Origin: Erysipelotrichaceae bacterium | GTDB taxonomy: Bacteria; Bacillota_I; Bacilli_A; Erysipelotrichales; Coprobacillaceae | Reading direction: 5' to 3' | NCBI GenBank assembly: GCA_021770925.1 | Contig: JAETPY010000010.1 | Span: 1-43,741 of the forward strand | Length of the DNA: 43,741 bases | Shown: positions 31,137-41,649 of the stretch, one piece after another | Layout: each line of letters begins with the position of its first letter | How positions within the stretch are numbered: the stretch's first letter is position 1 | Position numbers and translations under genes: made by a program | Notes under the pieces: generated by a model | Databases searched by the model: none | The model's input: the letters and a program-made list of their open reading frames with translations, nothing else | What the model was told of the DNA's origin: nothing

Positions 31137-34028
31137 ATGAAAATATATCGTGGTTTAGAATATAGTTTAAAAATTAAAAAAATAATTGTTGAAAGTATTA
31201 AAAAAGCTAATAATAATCCTTTTTCTAATTATTACTTTATTGTTGATGATCCTTTATTTTTTGAAGAAGCCTTTTTCAAATATACTGATACCTTATTTAA
31301 TTTACAAATCATTCAATATAATGATTTATTAAGAAAACTATTAGATAATTATCATCTTTATCAATATGAAGAATTATCTAAATTAGATAAAATATTGATT
31401 ACTAAAGAATTGATTGAATCATCAGATAATCTTTTTAATACAGATAACAAAATGAATATAATTTATGAATTAATAAATATATTTGATTTATTTTATTTAG
31501 AAGAAGTTGATGAACCTCAATTAAATAACTCACCATCATTATCTAAAGAAAAAATAACAACAATTATCGAATTATATCAATTACTCTTAAAAAAGATCCC
31601 TGATTATAAATGTTACCAATATGAAGACCTTCTATTTGAACAAATTGATAAAAGCATAGAAGATAATCATTATATTTTTATAACTGAAAAAATATTAAAT
31701 CAACATCGTTATAATTTAATTAAGCAAATAGATAAATATAGTGATGTAATAATTCTAATTAATGACTGTAACGATTCAAGAAATCTAAATATTCCTTTTA
31801 CAAACATTAAAGGAAATGATTACTTCACTAATTTTGATTCTTCTTACCTCAAGCATTTAAATACTTATCTTTTCTCACTTCAGACACCAAAATTTCCTCA
31901 TCATACACCTCTATATAGTTTAATTCAAACTACTCCAAAAGCACAAATTGAAAGTGTCGTGTTAAATATCTACCAAAATATCGTTGACCATAAAATGCAC
32001 TACCATGACTTTGCTGTCTATTACCCTAATCAAGAATACTTGGATCTCCTAATTGAAACACTTGATAACTTTAAAATTCCACACAATATCAAAAAAACAA
32101 TTATTTTTAAAGAATTTGAAGCATGTTTATTATGGCTTAAATACTGCTGTAGTAGTAATGATGAAGATTTACTCGATTTACTCGATACTAAGATGATCAA
32201 TGGTTATACTGACTATAATTATATAGATGTAATAAAAAAAGCATATCTAGAAACTGGTATTTTAAAAAATCCTTTTGTAGCAAAATATGATTTATCTAAC
32301 TGCCATACCTTAACTGATTTTAGTTGTATGATGTTAAGTTTTATAAAAAATGAAATTATTTATAGTCAAAATCAAATCTTGTTAATTAGTTTTTTTAATA
32401 ACTTGATTAGTAATCAATCTTTTCATATAAAAGATTTTTATAATTTAGTTGAGAAATTAAAACCAATTCTAAAAGAAGATAAAAACATATGCAGTGACCA
32501 TCTTTACTTATTAAACTACAATCAATGCTATAGCGGTATCCTTGATTGTACAAATATATATTTGGTTGGTGTTAATGAGACAATTGTTCCTGTTCAAAAT
32601 AAAGATATCGGAATATTATTAGATCAGGACTATCAAACTTTAAATTTACCAGATTTAAACTATCATATTGGTTTGGATCAAAATAATATTCTAAAAGTAT
32701 TAAATAGTAATACAAATTTTACTGCTATCTGCTTTAGCAATGCTACAATCGATGGTCAGCCGTTATTAAAATCATCCTTATATACTCAATTAAACCAAAT
32801 GTTTTCTTTTACAAAAATTGATATCAATAATGACTATTTACATTATAGCCTTAAAAATAAATTGTATCTTGTAAACGGAAAAGATATAAATTGTAAATCT
32901 TTAAATAACCTAATCGATCATTATAAACAAACTAATAATCAGCCTGATAAACTATCGATCCCCCTATTTTCATCATATCTTTCATCAAGTAAATTAGAAA
33001 CATATAATAGCTGTCCTTATAAATATTTTAGCCAGTATGGTCTAAAAATTTATCCTTTTAACCAGCCAATTTTGCAAACTAACGAAATTGGAACTATTGT
33101 CCACTATGTTTTAGAAAAAGCATCACCATTATTTAAAAGCAGTCATAGTGCTTTGCAAGTTGATTATAATCAATTAAAAGAACTTATTAATAAGTACATT
33201 GATGAATATGTTAATCTTAATAATTTAAATGAGCGTTTAAAATATGGTACCAACAATTTCATTATTACAATGATCAAACAAGATTTAGTTAATACCATTA
33301 TCGTATTAATCAATCAAATGAAAATTAGTGATTTTAAAATTATTGGTAATGAAGTTGAGATTAATCGCGATTACCATGATTTCAAATTTAATGGTATTAT
33401 TGACCGAGTTGATCAATACGATAATTATTTAAAAATTATTGATTATAAATCCAGTAATAAAGAATTAGATATCTCGTTAGCAATTCAAGGATTTAATATA
33501 CAGATGTTATTGTATTTAGATACTTTAACAAATCAAATGAAACTTGATAAAGGAGCATTGTTGTATTTTAACACAAAAAAAAGAATTTTATCTAGTTCCA
33601 TGAAAATAACCGAAAAAGAAAATAGCATTAATTTCTTTAAACAGTATAAAATGAATGGTTATGTAAATGAAGCAGTGATTGAAGAAATTGATAATTCAAT
33701 TGATAAAGAATCTACAGTTATTAAAGCTAAATTTGTGAAAAAAGATGGCTGTTACAAAGGAAATATTTTAAGTAGTTTTTCTTTTGACCAGCTTTTAACA
33801 TATATAAACAGTCATATCATTAAATTATATCATGAATTAATTACAGGTAATATTGGTATTAATCCCAAAGGCAGTGATGATGCAGCGATTCATACCAAAG
33901 TAAACCCCTGCAGTTATTGCAATTACCGAAGTTTATGTAATTATGATGTCTTCTATAATGAATATACATTAGTTAATAATGAAAATCTTGAATATTTAAT
34001 TAAGGAGGAAACTAATAATGCCGATTAA
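31137..34028 (+). CDS. addB: AddB-like nuclease/helicase subunit
   Basis: 963 residues. The AddB/RexB plan: a helicase-like N-terminal half and a RecB-family nuclease C-terminal third with DRVDQYDNYLKIIDYKSS (about 757-774; Asp and DYK catalytic) and iron-sulfur cysteines, one in NSCPYKYFSQYG (about 625) and three in PCSYCNYRSLC (about 923-933). No GxxGxGK Walker A is visible at the N-terminus, so I expect an ATP-inactive, RexB-like form. With AddA it processes double-strand breaks and degrades linear foreign DNA. GGAGG precedes the ATG; the addA start overlaps its stop by 11 bases. Confidence 0.85.
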   Translation: MKIYRGLEYSLKIKKIIVESIKKANNNPFSNYYFIVDDPLFFEEAFFKYTDTLFNLQIIQYNDLLRKLLDNYHLYQYEELSKLDKILITKELIESSDNLFNTDNKMNIIYELINIFDLFYLEEVDEPQLNNSPSLSKEKITTIIELYQLLLKKIPDYKCYQYEDLLFEQIDKSIEDNHYIFITEKILNQHRYNLIKQIDKYSDVIILINDCNDSRNLNIPFTNIKGNDYFTNFDSSYLKHLNTYLFSLQTPKFPHHTPLYSLIQTTPKAQIESVVLNIYQNIVDHKMHYHDFAVYYPNQEYLDLLIETLDNFKIPHNIKKTIIFKEFEACLLWLKYCCSSNDEDLLDLLDTKMINGYTDYNYIDVIKKAYLETGILKNPFVAKYDLSNCHTLTDFSCMMLSFIKNEIIYSQNQILLISFFNNLISNQSFHIKDFYNLVEKLKPILKEDKNICSDHLYLLNYNQCYSGILDCTNIYLVGVNETIVPVQNKDIGILLDQDYQTLNLPDLNYHIGLDQNNILKVLNSNTNFTAICFSNATIDGQPLLKSSLYTQLNQMFSFTKIDINNDYLHYSLKNKLYLVNGKDINCKSLNNLIDHYKQTNNQPDKLSIPLFSSYLSSSKLETYNSCPYKYFSQYGLKIYPFNQPILQTNEIGTIVHYVLEKASPLFKSSHSALQVDYNQLKELINKYIDEYVNLNNLNERLKYGTNNFIITMIKQDLVNTIIVLINQMKISDFKIIGNEVEINRDYHDFKFNGIIDRVDQYDNYLKIIDYKSSNKELDISLAIQGFNIQMLLYLDTLTNQMKLDKGALLYFNTKKRILSSSMKITEKENSINFFKQYKMNGYVNEAVIEEIDNSIDKESTVIKAKFVKKDGCYKGNILSSFSFDQLLTYINSHIIKLYHELITGNIGINPKGSDDAAIHTKVNPCSYCNYRSLCNYDVFYNEYTLVNNENLEYLIKEETNNAD

Positions 34029-37000
34029 TTCATTAAATGACGGCCAATACGAGGCAGTTATTACCCGTAATTGTTCAATCCTCGTTTCTGCTCCTGCCGG
34101 CTCTGGAAAAACTAAAATACTAGTGAATCGTATTATGTCTTTAATTGAAGAAGACGCTTATAACGTAGATGAACTTTTAGTTTTAACATTTACCAATGCT
34201 GCTGCTTTAGAAATGAAACAGCGTTTACAAGCAGTATTAGAGACCCGTCTTCAAGAAAATATTTCTGATTCTTTGAAAACTCATTTATTAAAACAAAAAC
34301 AATTATTACCAAAAGCTTATATTACTAATTTCCATGGTTTTTGTAGTACTTTATTAAAACAATATGGCTACTTAATTAATTTAAACAATAAATTTGACAT
34401 TTGCACTGATCCTATTGTTATTAAACATCAAATTCTTGATCAATGTATTCAAATATGGTCTAAAGATCAATCTTTCATTGATTTTATTAGTACATATTTT
34501 CCAGAATATTATTTTAATAATTTTAAAAATGCTATTTTTAAATTTGAAAATCTAAGTAACACTATCTATGATTTTGATAATTATCTTAACGAAATCAAAA
34601 CAAATATTTATGATCATATTATAGATGGTGATAGTGAAGATGTTAATTCCTGGCCAATAAATCAAAAAATTATTGAGTTATTAAAAATACAGGCAAAAAT
34701 AGGTCTAAATAAGGTTTACGAATTAGCAAACTTTGCAAAAAATCACAATTTATCATTTTACTATCAAAATCCTTTTGGTAACGATAAACCTAAAAAAGCT
34801 GATTTGCCAAGCCCCTTTGACTGCCATTTAAAATATTATCATGATGTAACAGAAGCCTTAAATAGCAATAACATAAACAAAATAATCACTGCCAGCAATG
34901 CCGCTTTAATTAAAAGTTATGACAGTAGAGGTTTATTTAATGAAGATAACGAGGAATATAAAACTGAATATAATCGTCTTAAAAATAATATTATAAAATT
35001 TTATAAAGACAAGTTTAAAGACCTAGTTTATGATGATATCGATGAATTTAAATTAACATTATCATCATCTATTATCCCTCTTGAAAAACTAGTTGCTTAT
35101 CTAAAAGAATTTAAACAGGCTTATAAACATTACAAACAGGATCATAATATTTTAGATTTTAATGATTTAGAAGCTAATGCTTTAGAATTATTAGAACCAA
35201 AATATGGTATAGCCAATTTACTATACACTCAATTAAAAGAAATCATGATTGACGAATATCAAGATACTAATCAAATTCAAGAAACCTTAATTAATAAAAT
35301 CGCTGATTTAAAAGATCCAAAAATAAATCGTTTTATGGTTGGAGATATGAAACAGTCAATTTATCGTTTTAGAGAGGCTGATCCTGAAATTTTTAATGAA
35401 AAATATCTAACTTTTAACCATCTCCCTAATACTAAAAGAATTGACCTTAAATTCAATTATCGTTCTAATAAAATCGTTCTAGATAGTGTTAATTATATTT
35501 TCAACCAGATCATGGATATTGATATCGGCGGTCTTGATTATTATCTAGATGATAGCGCTAAATTAAATTACGACTTTTTAAGAAAAGAAGGAGCTAAAGA
35601 ATTAGAAGACCTCCCTACAGTCATAACAAACGCTTCGAAACGTTTAGATGAAGAAACCCGTTTTACTAGCGAAGTTCTTCTATCATACCAAACCAAAACT
35701 AGTTTAAAAGATGCTGAACTAGAAGCAAAAATGGTAGCTAAAAAGATTCTGGATATGGTAGGGATCTTGGAATTAGATAATTTTGACAAAACTAAAAGAC
35801 TTGCTGATTACAAAGATATTGTAGTATTAATGCGTAATACACGTAATTTTATTGCTTTCAAAAAAATCTTTTCACGTTATAACATTCCTAATCATATTGT
35901 TTTATCACAAGGCTTTTTACAAGCCCCTGAAATAATCAGTATCATTAATGTCTTAAAAGCTTTTGACAATCATTTAGATGATATTGCTTTTACTAGTTTA
36001 TTAAAGGGAAATTATGTAATTAGCGGCTTTGATGAAAACATGTTAGCGAAAATTAGAAATGATGAGAGTTTATCTATCTATGATAATATTATAAAATATA
36101 TTGATATAAAACAGCCAGGCTACCAAAGTTTAGAAAAATTTATCAACTATTATCATGAAATGCGTCAATACTTTAATTTCCACTCAGTTAAAGAAAGTTT
36201 ATACAAATTTTACCAGGATAGTGAATATTTAAGCTTTTTGGCTTCATTAATTAACGGAGCTCAAAGAATTGCTAATCTAGAACTATTACTTTGTAAAATG
36301 GATGAGATGAAAAATGAATCTTTGCATAGTATTGTTACAAAATTTGATGAGATGATAAATAATAGTGTAAATATGTCTCCTGCAATGGTTGCCAGTAATG
36401 ATGATAATGTTGTCTCTTTTATGACGATTCACAAATCTAAAGGATTAGAATTTCCTATTGTTTTTGTTTCAAACCTGCAAAATAAATTTAATCAGCAGGA
36501 TGCAAGAGAAAGGATCATCAGTGATAAAAAATTGGGTATTGCAATTAAACCACGTTTAAAACTACAGCTTGAACCTTATCAGGACGTTATCACTGAATAC
36601 GAAAATAAATATCGTAAAGTCATTGCCAGCTATCAAACAAATGAAGCAATTAATGAAGAAATGCGTATATTTTATGTTGCATTGACTAGAGCATCCCAAA
36701 AACTCATCTTAACTGGCTTAATTAAAGATCCTCAAGATATCATTAAATGGCAAAGATATGTGATCAATAACAACGAAGATACAATAATTGATCCTCGATG
36801 CAATGATAAAGTTATCCTTTACCATAACGCCAGAAAACAAAACAGCTATTTAGACTGGTTAGGTATTTCTATAATGAATCATGATGATATTATTAAACAA
36901 GGCATTAATAAACAGCTTTTAGACAGTCAAAACTCAGATGAAATAATTGAAGAAATCAAACACAATTTTCAAACCATTATGATTCACAAAAGCCGTAATT

Positions 37001-37722
37001 TAATTCAGGAAAATACTAAACATAGCAGGTTTTTAATTAAAATTTTTAATCATGATGATATTGAACAGCAAATTATAACTGCTAATAAAAAGGAAAATAT
37101 TCTTGATTTAACTAACTATCAACGTTATAACAATTTTGAATATCCCTACCCTATCAACCCAAACAAAGCAATTGCTGTAACGCGCAAAATCGAAGATGGC
37201 GATCGTACATTTGAAGACATAAACTATGACATCGATGATTCTAATATTCCTGCCACCACCCGCGGTACAATTATTCATAGTGTTCTTGAACATCTTGATA
37301 TCAAACCTAATTTAAACTTAGATGATAACTTAACCCGTTTAAAAAGATACGGCCTTTATGATCAAGAGTCTTGGCAGATAATTGAAAAATATTATGATTG
37401 TCTTAAAAATTTTGTCAATAGTGATATATTTCAATTAATGTGCAGTGCTAAAAAACTATATAAAGAAAAAGAATTTTCTATGCTGGATGGAGAACAAATC
37501 ATACATGGTATTTTCGATGTTGTCTGTATCAATGATGATGAAATTACAATTATTGATTATAAAACTGATAATATTAAAGATACTACTTCTAATGATTTAT
37601 TAATATCATTACATAAGCCTCAAATGGATTATTATAAAAAAATATTAGCTCGTGTTTTCCCTCAAGCTAATATTAAAGCAATTGTTTATTATTTACATAT
37701 TGACAAATATGTCATATTATAA
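34018..37722 (+). CDS. addA: AddA helicase/nuclease
   Basis: 1234 residues. UvrD-type helicase motifs in order: APAGSGKTKILVNRI (Walker A, about 28), LTFTNAAALEMKQRL, MIDEYQDTNQIQ (about 410), GDMKQSIYRFREADP, DLKFNYRSN, MTIHKSKGLEFPIVFVSNL, MRIFYVALTRASQKL. The C-terminus has the nuclease core DVVCINDDEITIIDYKTD (about 1175). It unwinds and cuts broken ends until a Chi-like site, loading recombinase. Translationally coupled to addB; a terminator follows. Confidence 0.95.
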   Translation: MPINSLNDGQYEAVITRNCSILVSAPAGSGKTKILVNRIMSLIEEDAYNVDELLVLTFTNAAALEMKQRLQAVLETRLQENISDSLKTHLLKQKQLLPKAYITNFHGFCSTLLKQYGYLINLNNKFDICTDPIVIKHQILDQCIQIWSKDQSFIDFISTYFPEYYFNNFKNAIFKFENLSNTIYDFDNYLNEIKTNIYDHIIDGDSEDVNSWPINQKIIELLKIQAKIGLNKVYELANFAKNHNLSFYYQNPFGNDKPKKADLPSPFDCHLKYYHDVTEALNSNNINKIITASNAALIKSYDSRGLFNEDNEEYKTEYNRLKNNIIKFYKDKFKDLVYDDIDEFKLTLSSSIIPLEKLVAYLKEFKQAYKHYKQDHNILDFNDLEANALELLEPKYGIANLLYTQLKEIMIDEYQDTNQIQETLINKIADLKDPKINRFMVGDMKQSIYRFREADPEIFNEKYLTFNHLPNTKRIDLKFNYRSNKIVLDSVNYIFNQIMDIDIGGLDYYLDDSAKLNYDFLRKEGAKELEDLPTVITNASKRLDEETRFTSEVLLSYQTKTSLKDAELEAKMVAKKILDMVGILELDNFDKTKRLADYKDIVVLMRNTRNFIAFKKIFSRYNIPNHIVLSQGFLQAPEIISIINVLKAFDNHLDDIAFTSLLKGNYVISGFDENMLAKIRNDESLSIYDNIIKYIDIKQPGYQSLEKFINYYHEMRQYFNFHSVKESLYKFYQDSEYLSFLASLINGAQRIANLELLLCKMDEMKNESLHSIVTKFDEMINNSVNMSPAMVASNDDNVVSFMTIHKSKGLEFPIVFVSNLQNKFNQQDARERIISDKKLGIAIKPRLKLQLEPYQDVITEYENKYRKVIASYQTNEAINEEMRIFYVALTRASQKLILTGLIKDPQDIIKWQRYVINNNEDTIIDPRCNDKVILYHNARKQNSYLDWLGISIMNHDDIIKQGINKQLLDSQNSDEIIEEIKHNFQTIMIHKSRNLIQENTKHSRFLIKIFNHDDIEQQIITANKKENILDLTNYQRYNNFEYPYPINPNKAIAVTRKIEDGDRTFEDINYDIDDSNIPATTRGTIIHSVLEHLDIKPNLNLDDNLTRLKRYGLYDQESWQIIEKYYDCLKNFVNSDIFQLMCSAKKLYKEKEFSMLDGEQIIHGIFDVVCINDDEITIIDYKTDNIKDTTSNDLLISLHKPQMDYYKKILARVFPQANIKAIVYYLHIDKYVIL

Positions 37723-37774
37723 AAAGCTATAACAAATAATTTTCTAATCATGCAAAAGCGTTATAGCTTTTTTT
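37722..37774 (+). terminator. Terminator of addBA
   Basis: AAAAGCTATAAC (37722-37733) and GTTATAGCTTTT (37760-37771), 12 pairs, with a T run. Confidence 0.85.
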
Positions 37775-37955
37775 ATTCTAAATCCTTAAGAAATCATTAA
37801 TATGTTTTCAATATAAAATAATACTTTGATGACTTATAATGTTATAATTAGAACAATGGAAAATGTTTTTTACATAATATTTTACAAATGTTAAACTCCT
37901 TTGATAGACAAATCAGTAAGAGTAATTTATCATTAAAACAGGTCAGGAGGTAATT

Positions 37956-38540
37956 ATGGAACTAAATAAGCAAATAAAAAAATATCGTACGAACATGAAC
38001 TTATCACAAGAAGAACTAGCCCAAAAGATTTACGTTACCAGACAAACAATTTCTAATTGGGAAAATGGAAAAAGCTATCCAGACATCCATAATCTTCTAT
38101 TAATGAGCTCTTTATTTAACACATCTCTAGACCAGCTAATAAAAGGAGATTTAGATATTATGAAAGAAAAAATTCAAAAAGTGGATATTAAAATATTCGA
38201 TTATTACGGGAAAATCTATACATTTTTATTATTTGCTACAATAATTGCACTAGCACCGCTAGTTTATTACTTTAAAATATACGGTATGATGATTGAATTA
38301 TTACTTTTTATCATTACTTTTATCTATGCATTAAAGATAGAGAAATTTAAGAAAAAGAACAATATTCAGACCTATAAAGAGATTGTTGCATTTAGTAATG
38401 GAGAACGACTTGATGAAATAACTCAAAATCAGGAAATAGGAAAAAGACCATATCAAAAATTTTTATTAGCATTTACAGCTGGTTTAACTACCCTTGTTAT
38501 AACCATGTTATTATTTAAACTATTGGCGATTATAAATTAA
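37956..38540 (+). CDS. XRE regulator with membrane-spanning C-terminus
   Basis: 194 residues. An N-terminal Cro/CI domain (LNKQIKKYRTNMNLSQEELAQKIYVTRQTISNWENGKSYPDIHNL) followed by about three membrane segments (about 87-105, 108-127, 168-190). Membrane-linked XRE proteins of this kind are common in Firmicutes, and their signals are unknown. AGGAGG precedes the ATG. Confidence 0.85.
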   Translation: MELNKQIKKYRTNMNLSQEELAQKIYVTRQTISNWENGKSYPDIHNLLLMSSLFNTSLDQLIKGDLDIMKEKIQKVDIKIFDYYGKIYTFLLFATIIALAPLVYYFKIYGMMIELLLFIITFIYALKIEKFKKKNNIQTYKEIVAFSNGERLDEITQNQEIGKRPYQKFLLAFTAGLTTLVITMLLFKLLAIIN

Positions 38541-38606
38541 GTCATAAATTATATTTTTATCTAATAAGATTATTTCTTGAACTTTCTTAATTTAAAGTAT
38601 AAAAAG

Positions 38607-38650
38607 GACAATAAATCAGTTAAAGCTGTAAACTTTATTGTCTTTTTTAT
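38607..38650 (+). terminator. Terminator of the XRE-membrane gene
   Basis: GACAATAAA (38607-38615) and TTTATTGTC (38634-38642) followed by TTTTTTAT. Confidence 0.8.
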
Positions 38651-38760
38651 ATAATTAAATTAAAAAATCCAGCAAATATTCTAAGCAGTATCTATTTAAA
38701 GCTATGTTCTTCAAACAAAAAGAGACCGAATAAAACAGCCTCATAATTTGTCACAAATTG

Positions 38761-39768
38761 TTATTTTACTACAACATCTTTTATATTTTTCAAAATAATT
38801 CGTGTCATCCCACGTTCATCCATTTCCCGGGAAATATCGACACCCTCAAGATAATCTTCAACACTTAATTCAATAATTCGATCATCATCCAATACAAGTT
38901 TACAGCGGGACATTCGTTCCAAAGATACAGGCACATTAACAATTTCGTCATCATCTTCAATTCCTAAATCTCGCATGATCGTTTCAACTTCTTCAGTTGC
39001 ATTATAATCATTGCCCATTACTTTTTTTGCTAATTCCATTGGTTTTACTGGACGATGTTCCATTACCAGTTCCGCTAATTCTCTTTTTACAACCGGTAAA
39101 GGATCACCATCAATAACCCCATACTCACTATCGACCTTTTTTACTACTTTATTAACAATACTCATTTTTTGTTTATCTGTTAATCTAGGTTCACCTTTAA
39201 TATACTGTTCATTTAAATAGTAGCCGGGTTTTCCATCAATCATAAATCTTTTTTCAATAATTGATAAAAGATTATCTTCAATATTAATGATAATAGCTTC
39301 CTCAACAGCTGTTGTTTTATTTGGTAAAATTTGTTGATTAACAAAACGAATACTACGAACACCATCAATTTCTTCAATTAAACTCATCGGCATTGTTTTA
39401 TAATTCAGCTTAATAATTAAAATAAATTTTTTTCCATCCACTTTGCATTCAACAAACATTAAATTAGCATTTGGCATTTCTTCAATCTTTGTACAAAGAT
39501 CAAACAAATCACGAGTAATTTTGATTGATTCTTCTTTAAAACTTTCATCGCTTTCAATCATTTTTTTACTAGCTTGTAACAAATGATGTTCACTTCCGAT
39601 TATCAATTGTTTGATCCCAGAATTTTCTAAACATTTTTCTATTTTTTTATCATAGTATTCTGTAGTTCCTTCAGTTAGATTAATAAAAGTATCTGAATAG
39701 ATTATCTTACTATGTTCTAAATCCAACATATGGATCAAAATTTTATCAATTATTATTGTATTATTCAT
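38761..39768 (-). CDS. 37-kDa nucleoid-associated protein (NdpA/YejK-like)
   Basis: 335 residues. MNNTIIIDKILIHMLDLEHSKIIYSD is the usual start of the NA37 family, with later motifs FVECKVDGKKFILIIKLNYK and EAIIINIEDNLLSIIEKRF. Members bind to the nucleoid in proteobacteria; the role in Firmicutes is not settled. I use ATG 39768 (GGTGATG upstream); the frame extends to 39807 without a ribosome site. Divergent from yaaA, with only 68 bases between the starts. Confidence 0.7.
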   Translation of the reverse strand: MNNTIIIDKILIHMLDLEHSKIIYSDTFINLTEGTTEYYDKKIEKCLENSGIKQLIIGSEHHLLQASKKMIESDESFKEESIKITRDLFDLCTKIEEMPNANLMFVECKVDGKKFILIIKLNYKTMPMSLIEEIDGVRSIRFVNQQILPNKTTAVEEAIIINIEDNLLSIIEKRFMIDGKPGYYLNEQYIKGEPRLTDKQKMSIVNKVVKKVDSEYGVIDGDPLPVVKRELAELVMEHRPVKPMELAKKVMGNDYNATEEVETIMRDLGIEDDDEIVNVPVSLERMSRCKLVLDDDRIIELSVEDYLEGVDISREMDERGMTRIILKNIKDVVVK

Positions 39769-39836
39769 TCTTTCATCACCAAAAACTAGTATATCATATT
39801 TTGACAATTTAAGGTATAATAATCTTGGTGATTGAA

Positions 39837-40562
39837 ATGAAAATAATTATTGCACCAGCTAAGGTGATGAAAACTAAACAAATTAATATTGAACAAACGG
39901 ATTTGCTTTTTCCTAAAAAGACAAAACAACTATCTAAATATTTAAAACAGTATTCAATTGAAGAATTACATGATTTTATGAAAATATCTTTTAAAATGGC
40001 AGAAACAGTTTACAGTTATTATCATAGTGATTACGATTATACTCCAGCTATTTATTGTTATCAAGGAACTGTGTTTAAACAAATTAATTTAAATACTTAT
40101 AATAATAATGATTTTAATTATTTAGATAAATATCTTAATATCATGTCTGCTTATTATGGTATTTTAAAATATAATACTAAGATTACACCCTATCGTTTAG
40201 ATATGATCATGAAATTTGATTTAAATTTATATGATTTTTGGCAAAAAGAAGTAAATAAATATTTTGAAGATGAAGATTATATAATTTGTCTTGCTTCTAA
40301 AGAATTTGCAAAAATAGTTAATCATCCACATCTTATTAATATCGATTTTGTTGAAAAAAAAGCTGAAAAACTAGTTCGTAATTCAATGTACGTTAAACAG
40401 GCCCGAGGTAAAATGTTAAATATCATGATAAAAAATAAAATTGTTTTACTTGAAGATTTAAAGAATATTACTTTTGATGACTACCACTATGATAACGATT
40501 TATCAACTTCTAATAATTATGTATTTATTAGAAGTGCCAAACAGCAATATAAAAAATTATAA
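39837..40562 (+). CDS. yaaA: YaaA-family peroxide-stress protein
   Basis: 241 residues. MKIIIAPAKVMK is the family start; later YQGTVFKQIN and YGILKYNTKITPYRLDM follow the DUF328/YaaA pattern. YaaA lowers free iron under peroxide stress in E. coli. ATG 39837 has GGTG six bases upstream. Its stop lies inside the convergent terminator. Confidence 0.88.
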   Translation: MKIIIAPAKVMKTKQINIEQTDLLFPKKTKQLSKYLKQYSIEELHDFMKISFKMAETVYSYYHSDYDYTPAIYCYQGTVFKQINLNTYNNNDFNYLDKYLNIMSAYYGILKYNTKITPYRLDMIMKFDLNLYDFWQKEVNKYFEDEDYIICLASKEFAKIVNHPHLINIDFVEKKAEKLVRNSMYVKQARGKMLNIMIKNKIVLLEDLKNITFDDYHYDNDLSTSNNYVFIRSAKQQYKKL

Positions 40563-40583
40563 CAGATGGTCCTGCCATCTGTT
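40561..40583. terminator. Bidirectional terminator shared by yaaA and hisC
   Basis: AACAGATGG (40561-40569) and CCATCTGTT (40575-40583) form a nine-pair stem. Both stop codons (40560-40562 plus; 40584-40582 minus) overlap its edges, so the two convergent genes are only 19 bases apart. Confidence 0.85.
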
Positions 40584-41637
40584 ATTTGTTTAGATATTTA
40601 GTTAAAAAATGCAGCATTACTTCCATCTGTTCATCACTGCCAATTGTAATTCTTAAGTACTGGTCAATTCTTTCCTTATTCCAGTGGCGAACAATAATCC
40701 CTTCTTTTCGTAAAGCCATAAATAATTCTTGACCATCAACATCGGGATGTTTAACAAACACAAAATTAGCATAACTATCAGGAACAATAAATCCTAGTTC
40801 TTTTAATCTTTGTTTTGTCATTTCCCGAGTTTTAATAATTTTTGCACACTTTGCTTTAGTATCCTGATCATCTAAGATACTTGCTAAAGCAATTTGCTGA
40901 GTAATATAATCAATTGGATATGAGTTAAAAGAATTCTTTACATCATATAAATGACTAATTGCTTCTTTATTACCTAAAGCAACCCCTAAACGAATTCCTG
41001 CTAACGATCTTGATTTAGAATATGTTTGAATTACTATTAAGTTGTCATATTTATTAATTAATGGTACACAGCTTTCACCACCAAAATCAATATACGCCTC
41101 ATCAATAACAACAATACTATCAGGATTATTCTTTAAAACTGTTTCAATAAAATCTAAATCTTCTAATAAACCAGTTGGAGCATTGGGATTAGGAAAAATA
41201 ATCCCACTATTCGGCTGCATAAAATCATCAATGTTAATTTTAAAATCGTCATTTAATTTAACCTGTCGATAGTCTATTTGATATAAATTACAATAAACCG
41301 GATAAAAAGAATATGTAATATCTGGAAATAAAACTGGCTCATTTCCATTAAAAAAAGTTAAAAAAGTTAATGCCAATACTTCATCTGATCCATTACCGAT
41401 AAATACCTGTTTATCATCTAAATTATAATAAGCAGCTAATGCTTTTCTTAAATCAGCAGCATCACTATTTGGATATAATCTTAACTTATCAATATCAATA
41501 CTGCTAATTACTTCCTTTACTTTAAAACTAGGTCCATAAGGATTTTCATTAGTATTCAATTTAATCATATTTACAATTTTAGGTTGTTCCCCTGCCACAT
41601 ATGGCTCTACCTTACGTAGTTTATCTTGCCAAGTCAT
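40582..41637 (-). CDS. hisC: Histidinol-phosphate aminotransferase
   Basis: 351 residues, a class-I/II PLP aminotransferase of the HisC branch. LNTNENPYGPS near the start, FPNPNAPTG (substrate loop), VIDEAYIDFG, and the PLP lysine in TYSKSRSLAGIRLG are all intact, and the end has LRITIGSDEQM. It makes histidinol phosphate from imidazole acetol-phosphate. No other his genes are nearby; it may serve another aromatic transamination. It lies 12 bases after the HAD gene, in the pfkA operon. Confidence 0.9.
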   Translation of the reverse strand: MTWQDKLRKVEPYVAGEQPKIVNMIKLNTNENPYGPSFKVKEVISSIDIDKLRLYPNSDAADLRKALAAYYNLDDKQVFIGNGSDEVLALTFLTFFNGNEPVLFPDITYSFYPVYCNLYQIDYRQVKLNDDFKINIDDFMQPNSGIIFPNPNAPTGLLEDLDFIETVLKNNPDSIVVIDEAYIDFGGESCVPLINKYDNLIVIQTYSKSRSLAGIRLGVALGNKEAISHLYDVKNSFNSYPIDYITQQIALASILDDQDTKAKCAKIIKTREMTKQRLKELGFIVPDSYANFVFVKHPDVDGQELFMALRKEGIIVRHWNKERIDQYLRITIGSDEQMEVMLHFLTKYLNK

Positions 41638-41649
41638 TTAATTACCCCC

